Shown here: positions 16,668 to 30,052 of the stretch, piece by piece
Layout: the number at the start of each line of letters is the position of its first letter
How positions within the stretch are numbered: the first letter of the stretch is position 1
From: a virus
DNA length: 62,711 nt
Direction: 5' to 3' (one strand)
IMG/VR virus record: IMGVR_UViG_3300017746_000010
Span: 1-62,711 of that record
Notes under the pieces: model-generated
What the model saw: only the letters and a program-made list of their open reading frames with translations
What the model was told of the DNA's origin: nothing
The model's database searches: none
Program-made: the position numbers and the translations under genes

Positions 16668-17546
16668 TTAATATGGTAATTCTTTACCTAAATCTTCTAC
16701 AATTGTTAATATTTGGTCTTTAGTATACACTTTACCCGCACCAATACATCTTGAAAGGTATTCATGACCCTTATTAATAAATTCCTTAGAACGTTTTTCA
16801 ACGCCATAGTGCTTGTAATATAATGAAAATTCTTTATTATTCCAAATACCTTTACCCGTTTCTTTATCAGTAAATTCTCCTTCTTTTATATTATATATAC
16901 CTTTATTTAATGTTTTATGTGGGATTTTATCTTTAGTTAGCCATTGTTTTAACATTAATTGTTCTGATAGTATCATCCAATTAGGTGTCATACCTTCAAA
17001 ATCCATTTTAGTAAATTCTTCGTGGTTTTTTAATACCTGTTTGCCATATTTTCGAGCAAATTTAGGATCTGGTAGATAAAATAAAGATACATTAGCCGCT
17101 AAATCAATTATCCTTTCTACAGGTGTAGTTAAACTAGCATTAAAAGCACAAGTTTCTTCAACATACCAATTATGAGCTATTTCATCGTAAGAATATAAAA
17201 CATTAGTATTTAAATGTTCATCTATATTTTTAAATATAAGAAAATCATGATCTACTACAACTAAAGGTATTTTAGTTTCACTAATTATTTTAGTTTTACC
17301 AGATGACCAAAATATTTCTTTGTTGATTTTATTGTCATAATTTAAAATACGTATACTGTTCCATAAATGGAATAGGCCTGTTAATTTTAACGTATTAAAC
17401 GTCAAACTATCAACATATAATACTAATGTATGGTTTGGATGATATTTTTTCCATAATGTTACAGATGCTATTAACATCAATAACTGATTTTTAGTGTAAA
17501 ACTCTTTAGATTGTTTTACATTTTCTAAAACCCATATTACTTCCAT
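16668..17546 (-). CDS. glycosyltransferase-like protein (DUF6734-like), paralogue B
   Basis: The 292-residue protein parallels its neighbour: LVLYVDSLTFNTLKLTGLFH (41-60), FWSSGKTKII (79-88) and LVVVDHDFLIF (95-105) with DHD as the DxD motif. It is the first gene of the sugar cassette in the direction of transcription and starts only 22 bases after the stop of a fibre-region gene. I see no strong promoter in that gap, so the cassette is probably read through from the fibre genes and expressed late. Confidence 0.65.
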   Translation of the reverse strand: MEVIWVLENVKQSKEFYTKNQLLMLIASVTLWKKYHPNHTLVLYVDSLTFNTLKLTGLFHLWNSIRILNYDNKINKEIFWSSGKTKIISETKIPLVVVDHDFLIFKNIDEHLNTNVLYSYDEIAHNWYVEETCAFNASLTTPVERIIDLAANVSLFYLPDPKFARKYGKQVLKNHEEFTKMDFEGMTPNWMILSEQLMLKQWLTKDKIPHKTLNKGIYNIKEGEFTDKETGKGIWNNKEFSLYYKHYGVEKRSKEFINKGHEYLSRCIGAGKVYTKDQILTIVEDLGKELPY

Positions 17547-17568
17547 AAAACCTTTTTTTCATTATTCT

Positions 17569-18126
17569 TTATAATTGTTCGAAGAACGAAGCATATAAAT
17601 ATTTAATATAAGCCATATTTGTTCCTCCATAAGTACTATTAAAATACCAATTTACAGCTGCGGTTGATGTTAAATATGTTCCACTTGCTGAAGTTAATCT
17701 ATAACCCATAAAAACATAACCATAACCTGCTATAGCAGTTGTTGTTATATAATTTTGCCTAGAACTCATTGAGTTATTTTGATATCCTGGCATAGTATTA
17801 CCACCTAATGTTGTTTTGTTAAATGGAGAAGTAAAACCATATTTAGATAATCCTGAGTTAGACCCTTTCATTCCAAAATGATAACATCTACCTCCATATC
17901 TATAATCTTGGTTAAAACTTAAATTATTTGTATCCATGCCCGTATTAACAAAAGGAGAATCTCCTTCATTTGACCATCTACATACACTAAAATTACTAGT
18001 TTCAGGCCAATCACTACAAGCTACCCACATACCACTGTATGCTCCTAAAGCACCAGTTGGGTTAGCAGTAGTTGAGGTATTACCCCTTACACATAAATTG
18101 CTACCTTCAACGCTTCCGTAATACAT
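17569..18126 (-). CDS. putative tail-fibre tip or accessory protein, 185 aa
   Basis: The sequence is rich in Gly, Ser, Thr, Asn, Tyr and Cys with short alternating beta-like stretches, as in receptor-binding tips. RYGGRCYHFGMKGSNSG and AIAGYGYVFMGYRL are examples. No known domain is recognised. It directly follows two other fibre-locus genes and is the last structural-looking gene before the sugar cassette, so an adhesin or fibre-tip role is inferred from position and composition. Confidence 0.55.
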   Translation of the reverse strand: MYYGSVEGSNLCVRGNTSTTANPTGALGAYSGMWVACSDWPETSNFSVCRWSNEGDSPFVNTGMDTNNLSFNQDYRYGGRCYHFGMKGSNSGLSKYGFTSPFNKTTLGGNTMPGYQNNSMSSRQNYITTTAIAGYGYVFMGYRLTSASGTYLTSTAAVNWYFNSTYGGTNMAYIKYLYASFFEQL

Positions 18127-18666
18127 TTATATAAGATCATTTACATTACTATCTCCAAATATACCCTTATAAAAATCTTTTACTTCTTTATAAGCATATT
18201 CATATGGGTTTCCAGTAATTAAGTTAATATTAATTTTATTTTTAGTTACATCTTCACTACCTGTTGTAATAGTTTCAACCCTTTCAGTTCTAGTTTTAAT
18301 AACTTCATTTCCATCATCATCAAAATCAATATATTCTACACTATCGTCTGAAAATGAGCTTGAATATGTTGGAATTGTAACTGTTTCTGGGGCAGTTAAT
18401 GGAAACTCATGACCATTAGTCCAATTATAACCAGTACCATCATGTAGAAAAGTATTAGATATTGCACCACTAGCATCTACACCTTGAAAATCTTCTGCAT
18501 ATATGGGGTGAGCCGTAGCTGCAGATTCTTTAGAAGTATAATGACAAACTTGAGTGTGTAAAAATCCTAAACATTTATTTAATTGATAATTTTCAATTCT
18601 TACATAGAAAGAATCGTGTACTTGATTATCACTTGTTGTTATTGATCCTGTAACTAAAAATCCCAT
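18127..18666 (-). CDS. hypothetical fibre-locus protein, 179 aa
   Basis: The protein begins MGFLVTGSITTSDNQVHDSF, a strand-rich N-terminus reminiscent of short structural proteins, and contains an acidic block YIDFDDDGNEVIKTR. The C-terminus is helical (YEYAYKEVKDFYKGIFG). It lies two bases downstream of the 1309-residue collagen-like fibre and abuts the next small gene, so it may be a fibre partner or assembly factor. Family not recognised. Confidence 0.55.
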   Translation of the reverse strand: MGFLVTGSITTSDNQVHDSFYVRIENYQLNKCLGFLHTQVCHYTSKESAATAHPIYAEDFQGVDASGAISNTFLHDGTGYNWTNGHEFPLTAPETVTIPTYSSSFSDDSVEYIDFDDDGNEVIKTRTERVETITTGSEDVTKNKININLITGNPYEYAYKEVKDFYKGIFGDSNVNDLI

Positions 18667-18668
18667 TT

Positions 18669-22598
<3,930 letters not shown>

Positions 22599-22709
22599 AA
22601 ATTCTTTTAATTATGGTTGGTTACTCAAATGAGCCCACTTCCGTTAAGGCCAATAATATAGTCATACATATGATAATGTAATGAGAAAATTAAAAAAATA
22701 CAAGTAATT
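22599..22709. other. intergenic gap between two fibre genes
   Basis: This 111-base gap is one of the longest in the window. It has a short dyad CTCATTTGAG and AT-rich flanks, but no exact copy of the late-promoter motif and no convincing terminator. It may hold the promoter of the 1309-residue fibre gene. Confidence 0.4.
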
Positions 22710-23780
22710 TTAATATGGAGGCATTAATGAACAAGTATAAATCATACCTTTTTGATTTGTATCTGTACCTGAATAAAAAGTTAAAGCACTTGTTCCACCA
22801 ACATTAGCAGCTAAAAAGGGATTAGCAAATGAAAATTCTCCTGCAAGAAATCTTCCTGTTGAAGATGGATTAGTTGGGAAACTTCCTGAGTATAACACAT
22901 TATATGCTTGGGATGAACTTACAGGTTGAGTCATTGCAGAATCATAATAACATTTCATTCCAGGTCTTAAATCAAATGTAGGTGCTGCATGATATATTGT
23001 TGTTCCTACAGCTGCACCATTTAAAGAAAGTGAAGAAGAATTAATTGAATTACCAGTAGGACAACTAACTGAAAATAAATTCCAAGCTGTACCACTTGTA
23101 GCACCTTCTATTACAATCTTAAAAGTAGTTGGATATCTTGTATGTTTATAAAATGATAATAAAACATTCCCTTCTACACATGATTGACTATAATTAGGTC
23201 CTGATCCAACAGGAAAATTAGGTACTACACCTGTTTGTGCCCCCCAATTTCCAGCTTCTAATTTACCAACTTCACCTTTAGAGCTCCATCCTGGATTCGT
23301 CCAATATAAATTAACCCCGTTACCTCCTGTTTCAGAAGTATCACCATTATCTCTTCTAAAAGCACCACTATCAGTACTATTAGGTGGAAAAGAAGCAGAT
23401 GTATAAGTTACAGTTTCTGTGGCTCCTGTATTATCAAATTGAGAGTCAGCATAATCATATTGATATCGTGTTAAGTTGTTATCTCCATCTAATGAACTAG
23501 TATAACTATTATAACTGCCTAAACTTTTTAAACCATCTCCTACTATTAAAGAATCTGCTACTGTAGATCCACTCCATTCTAATCTAAATCTATCTGGTAC
23601 AGATTGAGCATTAAATGAGCATGTAACAGGTCCTATACCTTCTCCTAATACAACAGCTTCAGCTTCATAATATCCTTGGTTACCATTAAAAGAAATACTT
23701 CCAGCATTACATGGTACTGTTGTTGGATTCCAATTTGAACCATTTCCAGCTAATATTCTAAAAAAATTTAAGTTAGCCAT
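22710..23780 (-). CDS. putative tail-fibre or adhesin protein, 356 aa
   Basis: The protein is Gly/Ser/Thr/Asn/Tyr-rich and almost entirely beta-like, with about five scattered Cys that could stabilise a virion protein. The N-terminus MANLNFFRILAGNGSNW and the C-terminal SLMPPY show no known domain. It overlaps the start-side end of the 1936-residue collagen fibre by eight bases and so is translated with it. A receptor-binding or fibre-capping role is inferred from position. Confidence 0.6.
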   Translation of the reverse strand: MANLNFFRILAGNGSNWNPTTVPCNAGSISFNGNQGYYEAEAVVLGEGIGPVTCSFNAQSVPDRFRLEWSGSTVADSLIVGDGLKSLGSYNSYTSSLDGDNNLTRYQYDYADSQFDNTGATETVTYTSASFPPNSTDSGAFRRDNGDTSETGGNGVNLYWTNPGWSSKGEVGKLEAGNWGAQTGVVPNFPVGSGPNYSQSCVEGNVLLSFYKHTRYPTTFKIVIEGATSGTAWNLFSVSCPTGNSINSSSLSLNGAAVGTTIYHAAPTFDLRPGMKCYYDSAMTQPVSSSQAYNVLYSGSFPTNPSSTGRFLAGEFSFANPFLAANVGGTSALTFYSGTDTNQKGMIYTCSLMPPY

Positions 23781-26700
23781 TTTTTAATTGATCTATTTGG
23801 ATTTGTTGTTCCTTAATAGCTTCAATTAATAAGGCAACAATTTTATCATATTTTACAGCTTTAAATCCTGTATCTCTAGTTGTTACTACTTCAGGTAAAA
23901 CTCTTTCTATTTCTTGGGCTATAACCCCTATATCTTTTCCTTCATTACCGTGAATAGTTTTTCTTTGTTCTGGTGATAATGGTATCCAATCAAATGTGTT
24001 ACCACTAATTTGCATTACTTTATTTAAGGCATCTGGGATAGGTACTACATTAGATTTTAATCTTGCATCTGATGAGTAATAAGCTACAATATCATTTGTT
24101 GCTTGAATTTTACCTACTGTAGTTGGTGTTACTCCTGAACCTACGTGTAATGCACCTGTTGATAATGTTAAATTATCTCCATCAAATATCATATTAGCTT
24201 CACCATTTATACCTGCTGCTCCTGTAGCTGTTACAACTCTATCATTTGAGCCATTTGTCATTGTAAATTCGGCTCCAGTTCCACCAGTAGCACCTTTAGC
24301 ACCATCTGTACCTTGAGGTCCTGCTACTGTACCTTGTGGTCCATTAGCACCTGGTTCTCCTTTTGCACCTGGTCCTCCTTTTTCTCCTGGTCCTCCTTTA
24401 TCTCCATTACCACCTTTTGCACCTGCTGTACCTTGAGGTCCTTTATCACCTTTAGCACCTGCTTCGCCTTGAGCTCCATCACCACCTTTAGCACCAGCTT
24501 CACCTTGAGCTCCAGCATCTCCTTTTGCACCTGCTCCACCTTGAGCTCCAGCATCTCCTTTTGCACCTGCTCCACCTTGAGCTCCAGCATCTCCTTTTGC
24601 ACCTGCATCTCCTTGAGCACCAACTTCTCCTTTTTCTCCTTTTGTTCCATCTGAACCTTGTGCTCCAGTAATTCCTTTTGTACCTACTGTACCTTGTGCT
24701 CCTGATGCTCCTTGAGCACCAGTTGTTGCTGCATCACCATAACCTATTGTTACATACCATTTTGAACCATCATAATACCAACCTAATACATCAACAGCAT
24801 TTGCACCTTGAGAAGGTGTATATGAAGTATTTCCTAAATAAACAGTATTACCACTTAAATCAATATTTATTGATCTACCTCCTGTACTATCTTGTTTAAC
24901 AACTAATACACCTGTATCACCTGTTTCCCAACCTGTCATTGTTAAAGTATTTGAACTAGCATCTAATGTAACTTCAGCATTTGAACCTGCTGTTATTGCC
25001 CATCCAAGTGTATTACCTGGTGTTAATGTTTGTTGATCAATTTGTAATTTACCTTCTAAGTGAACATCACCTGCTCCATTATAAGTAAATTTAGCAGAAC
25101 CTGATATTGCATTTGTACCTGTCATGGTTACAATATTATGATTTACATTACCTTCTAAATCACCTGCACCTGCTGGTCCTTGAGTTCCTGTTCCTGTTGC
25201 TCCTTTTTGTCCTTTCGTACCATTTTCAACATATTGTATTCTTACATCTTCACTATTAGAAAAAGTACCAGCAGCTTGTACATCTGCAGCACTAACATCT
25301 AATAATGCTCTTGTTGCATCAACTGTATTAATACTATATGAAGCAACTGTAATAATATCTCCTGCTGTTTTACCATAAATTAGTAATTGAGAATTTTTTG
25401 CCCATAAATTATTATGGTTAACACCATCACTATCTTCTAATGCTAATGAAATTTGTGTTGAACTTCCAATTGTTGCATTATTAAATCTAATTTGTCCATC
25501 GGCACCTGCCATGTCTGTACTAGTTGAAAATGCATATAATAATCCTGATTGTTCACCTACTTCACCTTTTTGTCCTTTTGCACCTGCAGCACCTTGAGGT
25601 CCTGCTCCTGTTGGTCCTTGAGCACCTGTTGGTCCTTGAGCACCTGAAGATGCGGCAACCCATTTTGAACCTGTAACAGTTGAACTTAATACTTGTCCTG
25701 CGGTACCTCTACTATTATCTGTATCATATATTGACGTTGATACGTGTAATGAACCTGAAATTCTTACACCACCTTTTGCTCCACTTCCTGCTCTAAATGA
25801 GAAATTAGGTTCAGAATAAAATTCTGATATCCCAGCAGATGATCCTGATGTAGTTAAACTAAATCTAGTACTACTATCCATAACATTTATAACAGGTACT
25901 GAACCTGAATATGTTTGAGAAGGTGAAACTGCTAAACCATATTTTAATGGATCAGATGATATAGAATTATATAACCTAACTGATGATATAGCATCATGAG
26001 ATGTTGCACGAATGTTAACCGGAGAATCTAATACATTTATACTACCTGTATTTTCTTGACTACCACTTACTGTAAAGGCCGCGGTTAAAGCTTTTGTTAC
26101 TAAATTACCTCTTTTTATTGCTACATTTTCATCATTATCAATTTGTAGACCCATATTATTATGAGTAGATGATTGACCTAACCCTAATGAATCTCCTTCT
26201 CCAAAGTATGATAATCTAGCACCATTACTAGCACTATCAACTAATACTATTTTTGCTGTACCTGTCTCTGTAGCAAATTTAGCTACTACATTATTTGTTT
26301 TAGCTCCTTGTATATCTAATGATCCTGTTATTCTTAATTTTGCTGTTGTTGCAGCATCTGCAGCTCCAAACTGTAATCCAGTTTGACCATTTAACGTATT
26401 ATCTCCTGCTAATGTGGGAACATAATATAATGTATCGTCATTTATTGTAGCTGCTGCTCCTTTTTGTCCTTTTTCTCCTACTTCACCCTTTTGACCCTTT
26501 TCTCCAACTTCACCTTTTTGTCCTTTAGCACCAATTTCACCTTTCTGTCCTTTAGCACCTACTTCTCCTTTTTGTCCTTTTTCTCCTGATTCTAAAGTAT
26601 CAACAGTAATTGAACCTCCCATTCCTGAATGGTTAACACATTTATAATATAATGTTGCTGGTGCATTTTGTGGTACTTCAAATGTTGAAATTAAATTTGT

Positions 26701-29583
26701 ACCTGCTGTACCACCATTATCAGTCCAACCAGTTGAATATTGAGTACCATCTTCTGTTTCTGATAATACTAGTGGGTGAGTTGCATTTGTACTATCTGTT
26801 TGATCGAATGTATAAGTAAATCCTTTTAATACTGTTAAACTTGCTGTTAATACAGTATCAATATAGTATTTATTACCACCTGCATTACCAACAGTAACTG
26901 CAAAACTTTGTGCTATTGGATCTGAACCTATTGTTCCTTGTGATCCAACTTCACCTTTTTGACCTTTTGCACCATCCGTTCCTTGAGCACCAGGTTCACC
27001 TTTTTGACCTTTTTCTCCAACTTCACCTTTTTGTCCTTTTTGACCTTTAGGTCCAGTTGCACCCGTGTCTCCTTTTTGTCCTTTTTGTCCTTTATCACCT
27101 GTTACTTGGAATGAACAAATTATATCATCAGTATCACCAAATGGATTAGTAGCTGAACTTGCTTCTACTGTACCTCCTAAAATGTACCAAGCATCTGTAT
27201 CTTGAGATGTAACTGCTGTTATTTGGAATAATAAGAAATCGTTTGTATTTGATTTTTCTGATATTCTAACATGACCTTTTATTGTAGATGTAGCATCAGA
27301 TATAGTTTCCATAAAGGATACTATACTATTACCTGCATCGTCAGTAGCATCAATATAAATGTTAGCAGCTGTATTTTGAGTAGCTGCATTTAATTGAACT
27401 TTACCTGTTCCTGGGTCTGTTGGTGGACTTGGGACTGTTGTACTAAATGTATAATCAAATGAAGCACCTCCAAAATTACCTTCTGTTCCTTGAGAACCTA
27501 CTTCACCTTTTTGTCCAGTTTCACCTTGTGCACCTATTTCTCCCTTCTGTCCTTTTTCACCTACTTCACCTTTTTGTCCTTTAGCACCTGTATCACCTTG
27601 TGCTCCAGTTTCTCCTTGTGCTCCATCTGTTCCTTGTGCTCCAGTTTCTCCTTGTGTACCAACTTCACCTTTCTGTCCTTTAGCTCCAGTTTCTCCTTGA
27701 GCTCCATCTGTTCCTTGAGTACCAGTTTCACCTTGTGCACCTATTTCACCTTTTTGACCTTTTTCACCAGTTTCACCTTGTGGGCCATTATCTCCTTTTG
27801 TTCCATCTGTACCTTGTGCTCCAATTTCACCTTTTTGTCCTTTAGTACCATCTGTTCCTTGAGTACCGTCTGTACCTTGTGTTCCAGTTGGACCTTGAGT
27901 TCCTTGAGTACCGTCTGTTCCTTGGGTACCATCTGTACCTTGTGATCCAGTTTCTCCTTGGGTTCCTATTTCACCCTTTTGTCCTTTTACTCCTGTTTCA
28001 CCTTGAGTTCCAGTTTCACCTTGAGTTCCAGTTTCACCTTGTGCACCTATTTCACCTTTCTGTCCTTTAGAACCACCATCTCCTTTTTGTCCTTTGGCTC
28101 CAGTTTCTCCTTGAGCTCCATCTGTTCCTTGAGTACCATCAGTACCTTGAATACCAGTTTCACCTTGTGTACCTACTTCACCTTTTTGTCCTTTAGTACC
28201 TACAGCACCTTGAGTACCATCTGTTCCTTGGGTACCATCTGTTCCTTGTGCTCCTGTTTCTCCTTGAGTTCCTATTTCACCTTTCTGTCCTTTAGAACCT
28301 CCATCTCCTTTTTGTCCTTTTACACCTGTTGTACCTTGAGCACCATCTGTACCTTGTGTTCCATCTGTTCCTTGTATACCAGTTTCACCTTGAATACCTG
28401 TACCACCTTGAGCTCCATCAGTTCCTTGTGTTCCATCAGTTCCCTGTGTTCCAGTTATACCTTGAGTTCCGTCTGTACCTTGTGTTCCAGTTGGACCTTG
28501 AGTACCTATAGTACCTTGTGCACCATCTGTTCCCTGAGTTCCAATTTCACCTTTTTGTCCTTTAGTACCTGTTGCACCTTGAGGACCATTATCTCCTTTT
28601 GTTCCGTCTGTACCTTGTGTACCATCTGTTCCTTGAGTTCCATCTGTTCCTTGAGTACCAATTTCTCCTTTTTGTCCTTTTTGTCCTTTTGGTCCTGATG
28701 TACCTTGTGTACCAGGATCTCCTTTATCACCTGTAGTTACAAATGAAACTAATATGTCTTCGTTATTTGAAAATGGTGCAACTGCTGAGGAAGCTTGTGC
28801 TCCTATATTAATTATCCACCATCCAGTTTGATCGGTTAGTTCCGATATACTATATAAAATAAATTGCGTAGAATCCGTTTTATTTGCCAATTTAACATGA
28901 CCTTTAACAGCGGATGTGACTGCATCAATTGCCGTTAAAAACGACTGGATACTAGTGCCTTGATCGTCTGTAACATCAATAAATATTTCTGTAGCTGCGT
29001 TTTGAGTAGTACTATTTAGTCTTAAATTTCCAGTAAGAGGATCTGCTTCTGTAGTTGAAGTTTGAAAAGTATAATCAAAAGATGCACCTCCAAAATTACC
29101 ATCTGTACCTTGAGATCCATCTGTACCTTGTGCTCCAGTAGCACCTTGAACTCCATCACCACCTGTTCCTCCTGTTACACCTTGTGTACCTTGAGTACCT
29201 ACACCTACTTCACCTTTTTGTCCTTTAGCACCTGTTGTTCCTTGAGTACCAACTCCAATCTCTCCTTTTTCACCTTTAGTACCTGATGTACCTTGAGTTC
29301 CATCCGTACCTTGAGTACCAATAGCACCTTGTGTTCCATCTGTACCTTGAGTACCAGTTGGACCTTGTGTTCCTGTTGCTCCTTGAGCTCCAGTTGCACC
29401 TTGTGGTCCTGTATCTTTATTTACAAAGCTTAAATTACCAGATCCATCAGTTTGTAGTACTTGGGTATTTGTACCATCAGCATCTGGGTATATAATACCA
29501 CTTGCTGTTAATGATGATGCTGCGTTAAGTTTATTGAGTTCAGCATTTGAACCACTTAGAATGATTTCTCTCCAGTTTGCCAT
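23773..29583 (-). CDS. giant collagen-like tail fibre, 1936 aa, with cupredoxin-like and S74 domains
   Basis: The shared anchor MANWREIILSGSNAELNKL starts the protein. Collagen-type triplets occur at about 58-160, 283-700, 828-880, 998-1035 and 1616-1771, mostly GTQ, GTD, GQK, GEI, GET and GAQ. Beta-rich modules of about 120 residues lie at 161-283 and 701-828, with a diverged copy near 1348-1461. Residues about 881-998 look like a cupredoxin, ending in YYKCVNHSGMGGSITV. The C-terminal 100 residues are an S74 chaperone (YYSSDARLKSN, IGVIAQEIERVLPEV). The start is 13 bases from a late-promoter motif. It is probably the main long adhesive fibre. Confidence 0.9.
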   Translation of the reverse strand: MANWREIILSGSNAELNKLNAASSLTASGIIYPDADGTNTQVLQTDGSGNLSFVNKDTGPQGATGAQGATGTQGPTGTQGTDGTQGAIGTQGTDGTQGTSGTKGEKGEIGVGTQGTTGAKGQKGEVGVGTQGTQGVTGGTGGDGVQGATGAQGTDGSQGTDGNFGGASFDYTFQTSTTEADPLTGNLRLNSTTQNAATEIFIDVTDDQGTSIQSFLTAIDAVTSAVKGHVKLANKTDSTQFILYSISELTDQTGWWIINIGAQASSAVAPFSNNEDILVSFVTTGDKGDPGTQGTSGPKGQKGQKGEIGTQGTDGTQGTDGTQGTDGTKGDNGPQGATGTKGQKGEIGTQGTDGAQGTIGTQGPTGTQGTDGTQGITGTQGTDGTQGTDGAQGGTGIQGETGIQGTDGTQGTDGAQGTTGVKGQKGDGGSKGQKGEIGTQGETGAQGTDGTQGTDGTQGAVGTKGQKGEVGTQGETGIQGTDGTQGTDGAQGETGAKGQKGDGGSKGQKGEIGAQGETGTQGETGTQGETGVKGQKGEIGTQGETGSQGTDGTQGTDGTQGTQGPTGTQGTDGTQGTDGTKGQKGEIGAQGTDGTKGDNGPQGETGEKGQKGEIGAQGETGTQGTDGAQGETGAKGQKGEVGTQGETGAQGTDGAQGETGAQGDTGAKGQKGEVGEKGQKGEIGAQGETGQKGEVGSQGTEGNFGGASFDYTFSTTVPSPPTDPGTGKVQLNAATQNTAANIYIDATDDAGNSIVSFMETISDATSTIKGHVRISEKSNTNDFLLFQITAVTSQDTDAWYILGGTVEASSATNPFGDTDDIICSFQVTGDKGQKGQKGDTGATGPKGQKGQKGEVGEKGQKGEPGAQGTDGAKGQKGEVGSQGTIGSDPIAQSFAVTVGNAGGNKYYIDTVLTASLTVLKGFTYTFDQTDSTNATHPLVLSETEDGTQYSTGWTDNGGTAGTNLISTFEVPQNAPATLYYKCVNHSGMGGSITVDTLESGEKGQKGEVGAKGQKGEIGAKGQKGEVGEKGQKGEVGEKGQKGAAATINDDTLYYVPTLAGDNTLNGQTGLQFGAADAATTAKLRITGSLDIQGAKTNNVVAKFATETGTAKIVLVDSASNGARLSYFGEGDSLGLGQSSTHNNMGLQIDNDENVAIKRGNLVTKALTAAFTVSGSQENTGSINVLDSPVNIRATSHDAISSVRLYNSISSDPLKYGLAVSPSQTYSGSVPVINVMDSSTRFSLTTSGSSAGISEFYSEPNFSFRAGSGAKGGVRISGSLHVSTSIYDTDNSRGTAGQVLSSTVTGSKWVAASSGAQGPTGAQGPTGAGPQGAAGAKGQKGEVGEQSGLLYAFSTSTDMAGADGQIRFNNATIGSSTQISLALEDSDGVNHNNLWAKNSQLLIYGKTAGDIITVASYSINTVDATRALLDVSAADVQAAGTFSNSEDVRIQYVENGTKGQKGATGTGTQGPAGAGDLEGNVNHNIVTMTGTNAISGSAKFTYNGAGDVHLEGKLQIDQQTLTPGNTLGWAITAGSNAEVTLDASSNTLTMTGWETGDTGVLVVKQDSTGGRSINIDLSGNTVYLGNTSYTPSQGANAVDVLGWYYDGSKWYVTIGYGDAATTGAQGASGAQGTVGTKGITGAQGSDGTKGEKGEVGAQGDAGAKGDAGAQGGAGAKGDAGAQGGAGAKGDAGAQGEAGAKGGDGAQGEAGAKGDKGPQGTAGAKGGNGDKGGPGEKGGPGAKGEPGANGPQGTVAGPQGTDGAKGATGGTGAEFTMTNGSNDRVVTATGAAGINGEANMIFDGDNLTLSTGALHVGSGVTPTTVGKIQATNDIVAYYSSDARLKSNVVPIPDALNKVMQISGNTFDWIPLSPEQRKTIHGNEGKDIGVIAQEIERVLPEVVTTRDTGFKAVKYDKIVALLIEAIKEQQIQIDQLKNG
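24501..24606 (-). repeat. 36-bp perfect tandem repeat, 2.9 copies, within fibre gene
   Basis: Copies at 24501-24536 and 24537-24572 and a partial one at 24573-24606 are identical base for base. Each encodes 12 residues (four Gly-X-Y triplets of the GAQGGAGAKGDA type). The lack of synonymous differences indicates a recent expansion. Confidence 0.85.
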
Positions 29584-29596
29584 TGTAAATTATATG

Positions 29597-29607
29597 ATTA
29601 TAAATAT
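29597..29607 (-). promoter_or_regulatory. candidate late promoter, ATATTTATAAT
   Basis: An exact motif copy 13 bases before the start of the 1936-residue fibre gene, in a 41-base gap. Confidence 0.55.
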
Positions 29608-29624
29608 GAAACTATTTATCTCAA

Positions 29625-29834
29625 TCAAGCTTCCCCCAATTCTAATTCTTCTAATGGTGGAGTTTGATTTTCCTCAATATGTTTTTCTATTTCTTTTACT
29701 TGACTATCTATTTTTACTTGTAAGGTACCTATAAACATAGCATCGATACCTGATATTTGGATTGTGTTTAATCCTTGTCTTATTGCTCTAACTTCTCTTA
29801 AGGTTAAACCTTCTAGATTAAATAATTCGTCCAT
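29625..29834 (-). CDS. small hypothetical protein, 69 aa
   Basis: The protein is mainly helical: LTLREVRAIRQGLNTIQISG, then a KEIEKHIEEN helix and an acidic tail. It looks like a small structural adaptor or chaperone but no family is recognised. Its start overlaps the stop of the 66-residue gene by one base. The pair separates the 538-residue structural protein from the giant fibre gene. Confidence 0.55.
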   Translation of the reverse strand: MDELFNLEGLTLREVRAIRQGLNTIQISGIDAMFIGTLQVKIDSQVKEIEKHIEENQTPPLEELELGEA

Positions 29835-30034
29835 TACTTATTTTTTTTATTTAAAAATACAAACATTTCTTGGATTTTCAAAGTTAAATTAAATAACTTT
29901 TCTACATCTGCTCCTTTAAATTCAGTTTTACGAATTATATTAAGTAAATATAAACAATCTTCAGGAGATAAAGAAGGTAGACCCGCATTGGGATCTACCT
30001 TTCCTTTAACTATTGTACCTGCTTTAAAACCCAT
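29834..30034 (-). CDS. small hypothetical protein, 66 aa
   Basis: A short, Lys-rich N-terminus (MGFKAGTIVKGKVDPNAG) is followed by SPEDCLYLLNIIRKTEFKG and a hydrophobic helix. The pattern of a small helical protein next to fibre genes is common in T4-like phages, but the role is unknown. It is coupled to the following 69-residue gene. Confidence 0.55.
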   Translation of the reverse strand: MGFKAGTIVKGKVDPNAGLPSLSPEDCLYLLNIIRKTEFKGADVEKLFNLTLKIQEMFVFLNKKNK

Positions 30035-30052
30035 TAATTTAAATTTAATTCA

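Noticed and set aside
17591-17601. TATAAATAT near 17593, about 47 bases before the first sugar-cassette gene
   Set aside because: It is in the coding end of the 185-aa gene, further from a start than the eight accepted sites, and lacks the full motif; not called as a promoter.
27490-28698. Long plus-strand open frames rich in Cys, Ser, Thr and Phe
   Set aside because: They are antisense readings of the Gly-X-Y triplets of the 1936-aa fibre. The repeat lacks antisense stops, so the frames stay open without being genes.
23773-29583. Repeat-rich DNA that might look like a CRISPR array
   Set aside because: The repeats are Gly-X-Y codons in one continuous reading frame; there are no constant direct repeats with unique spacers and no cas genes.
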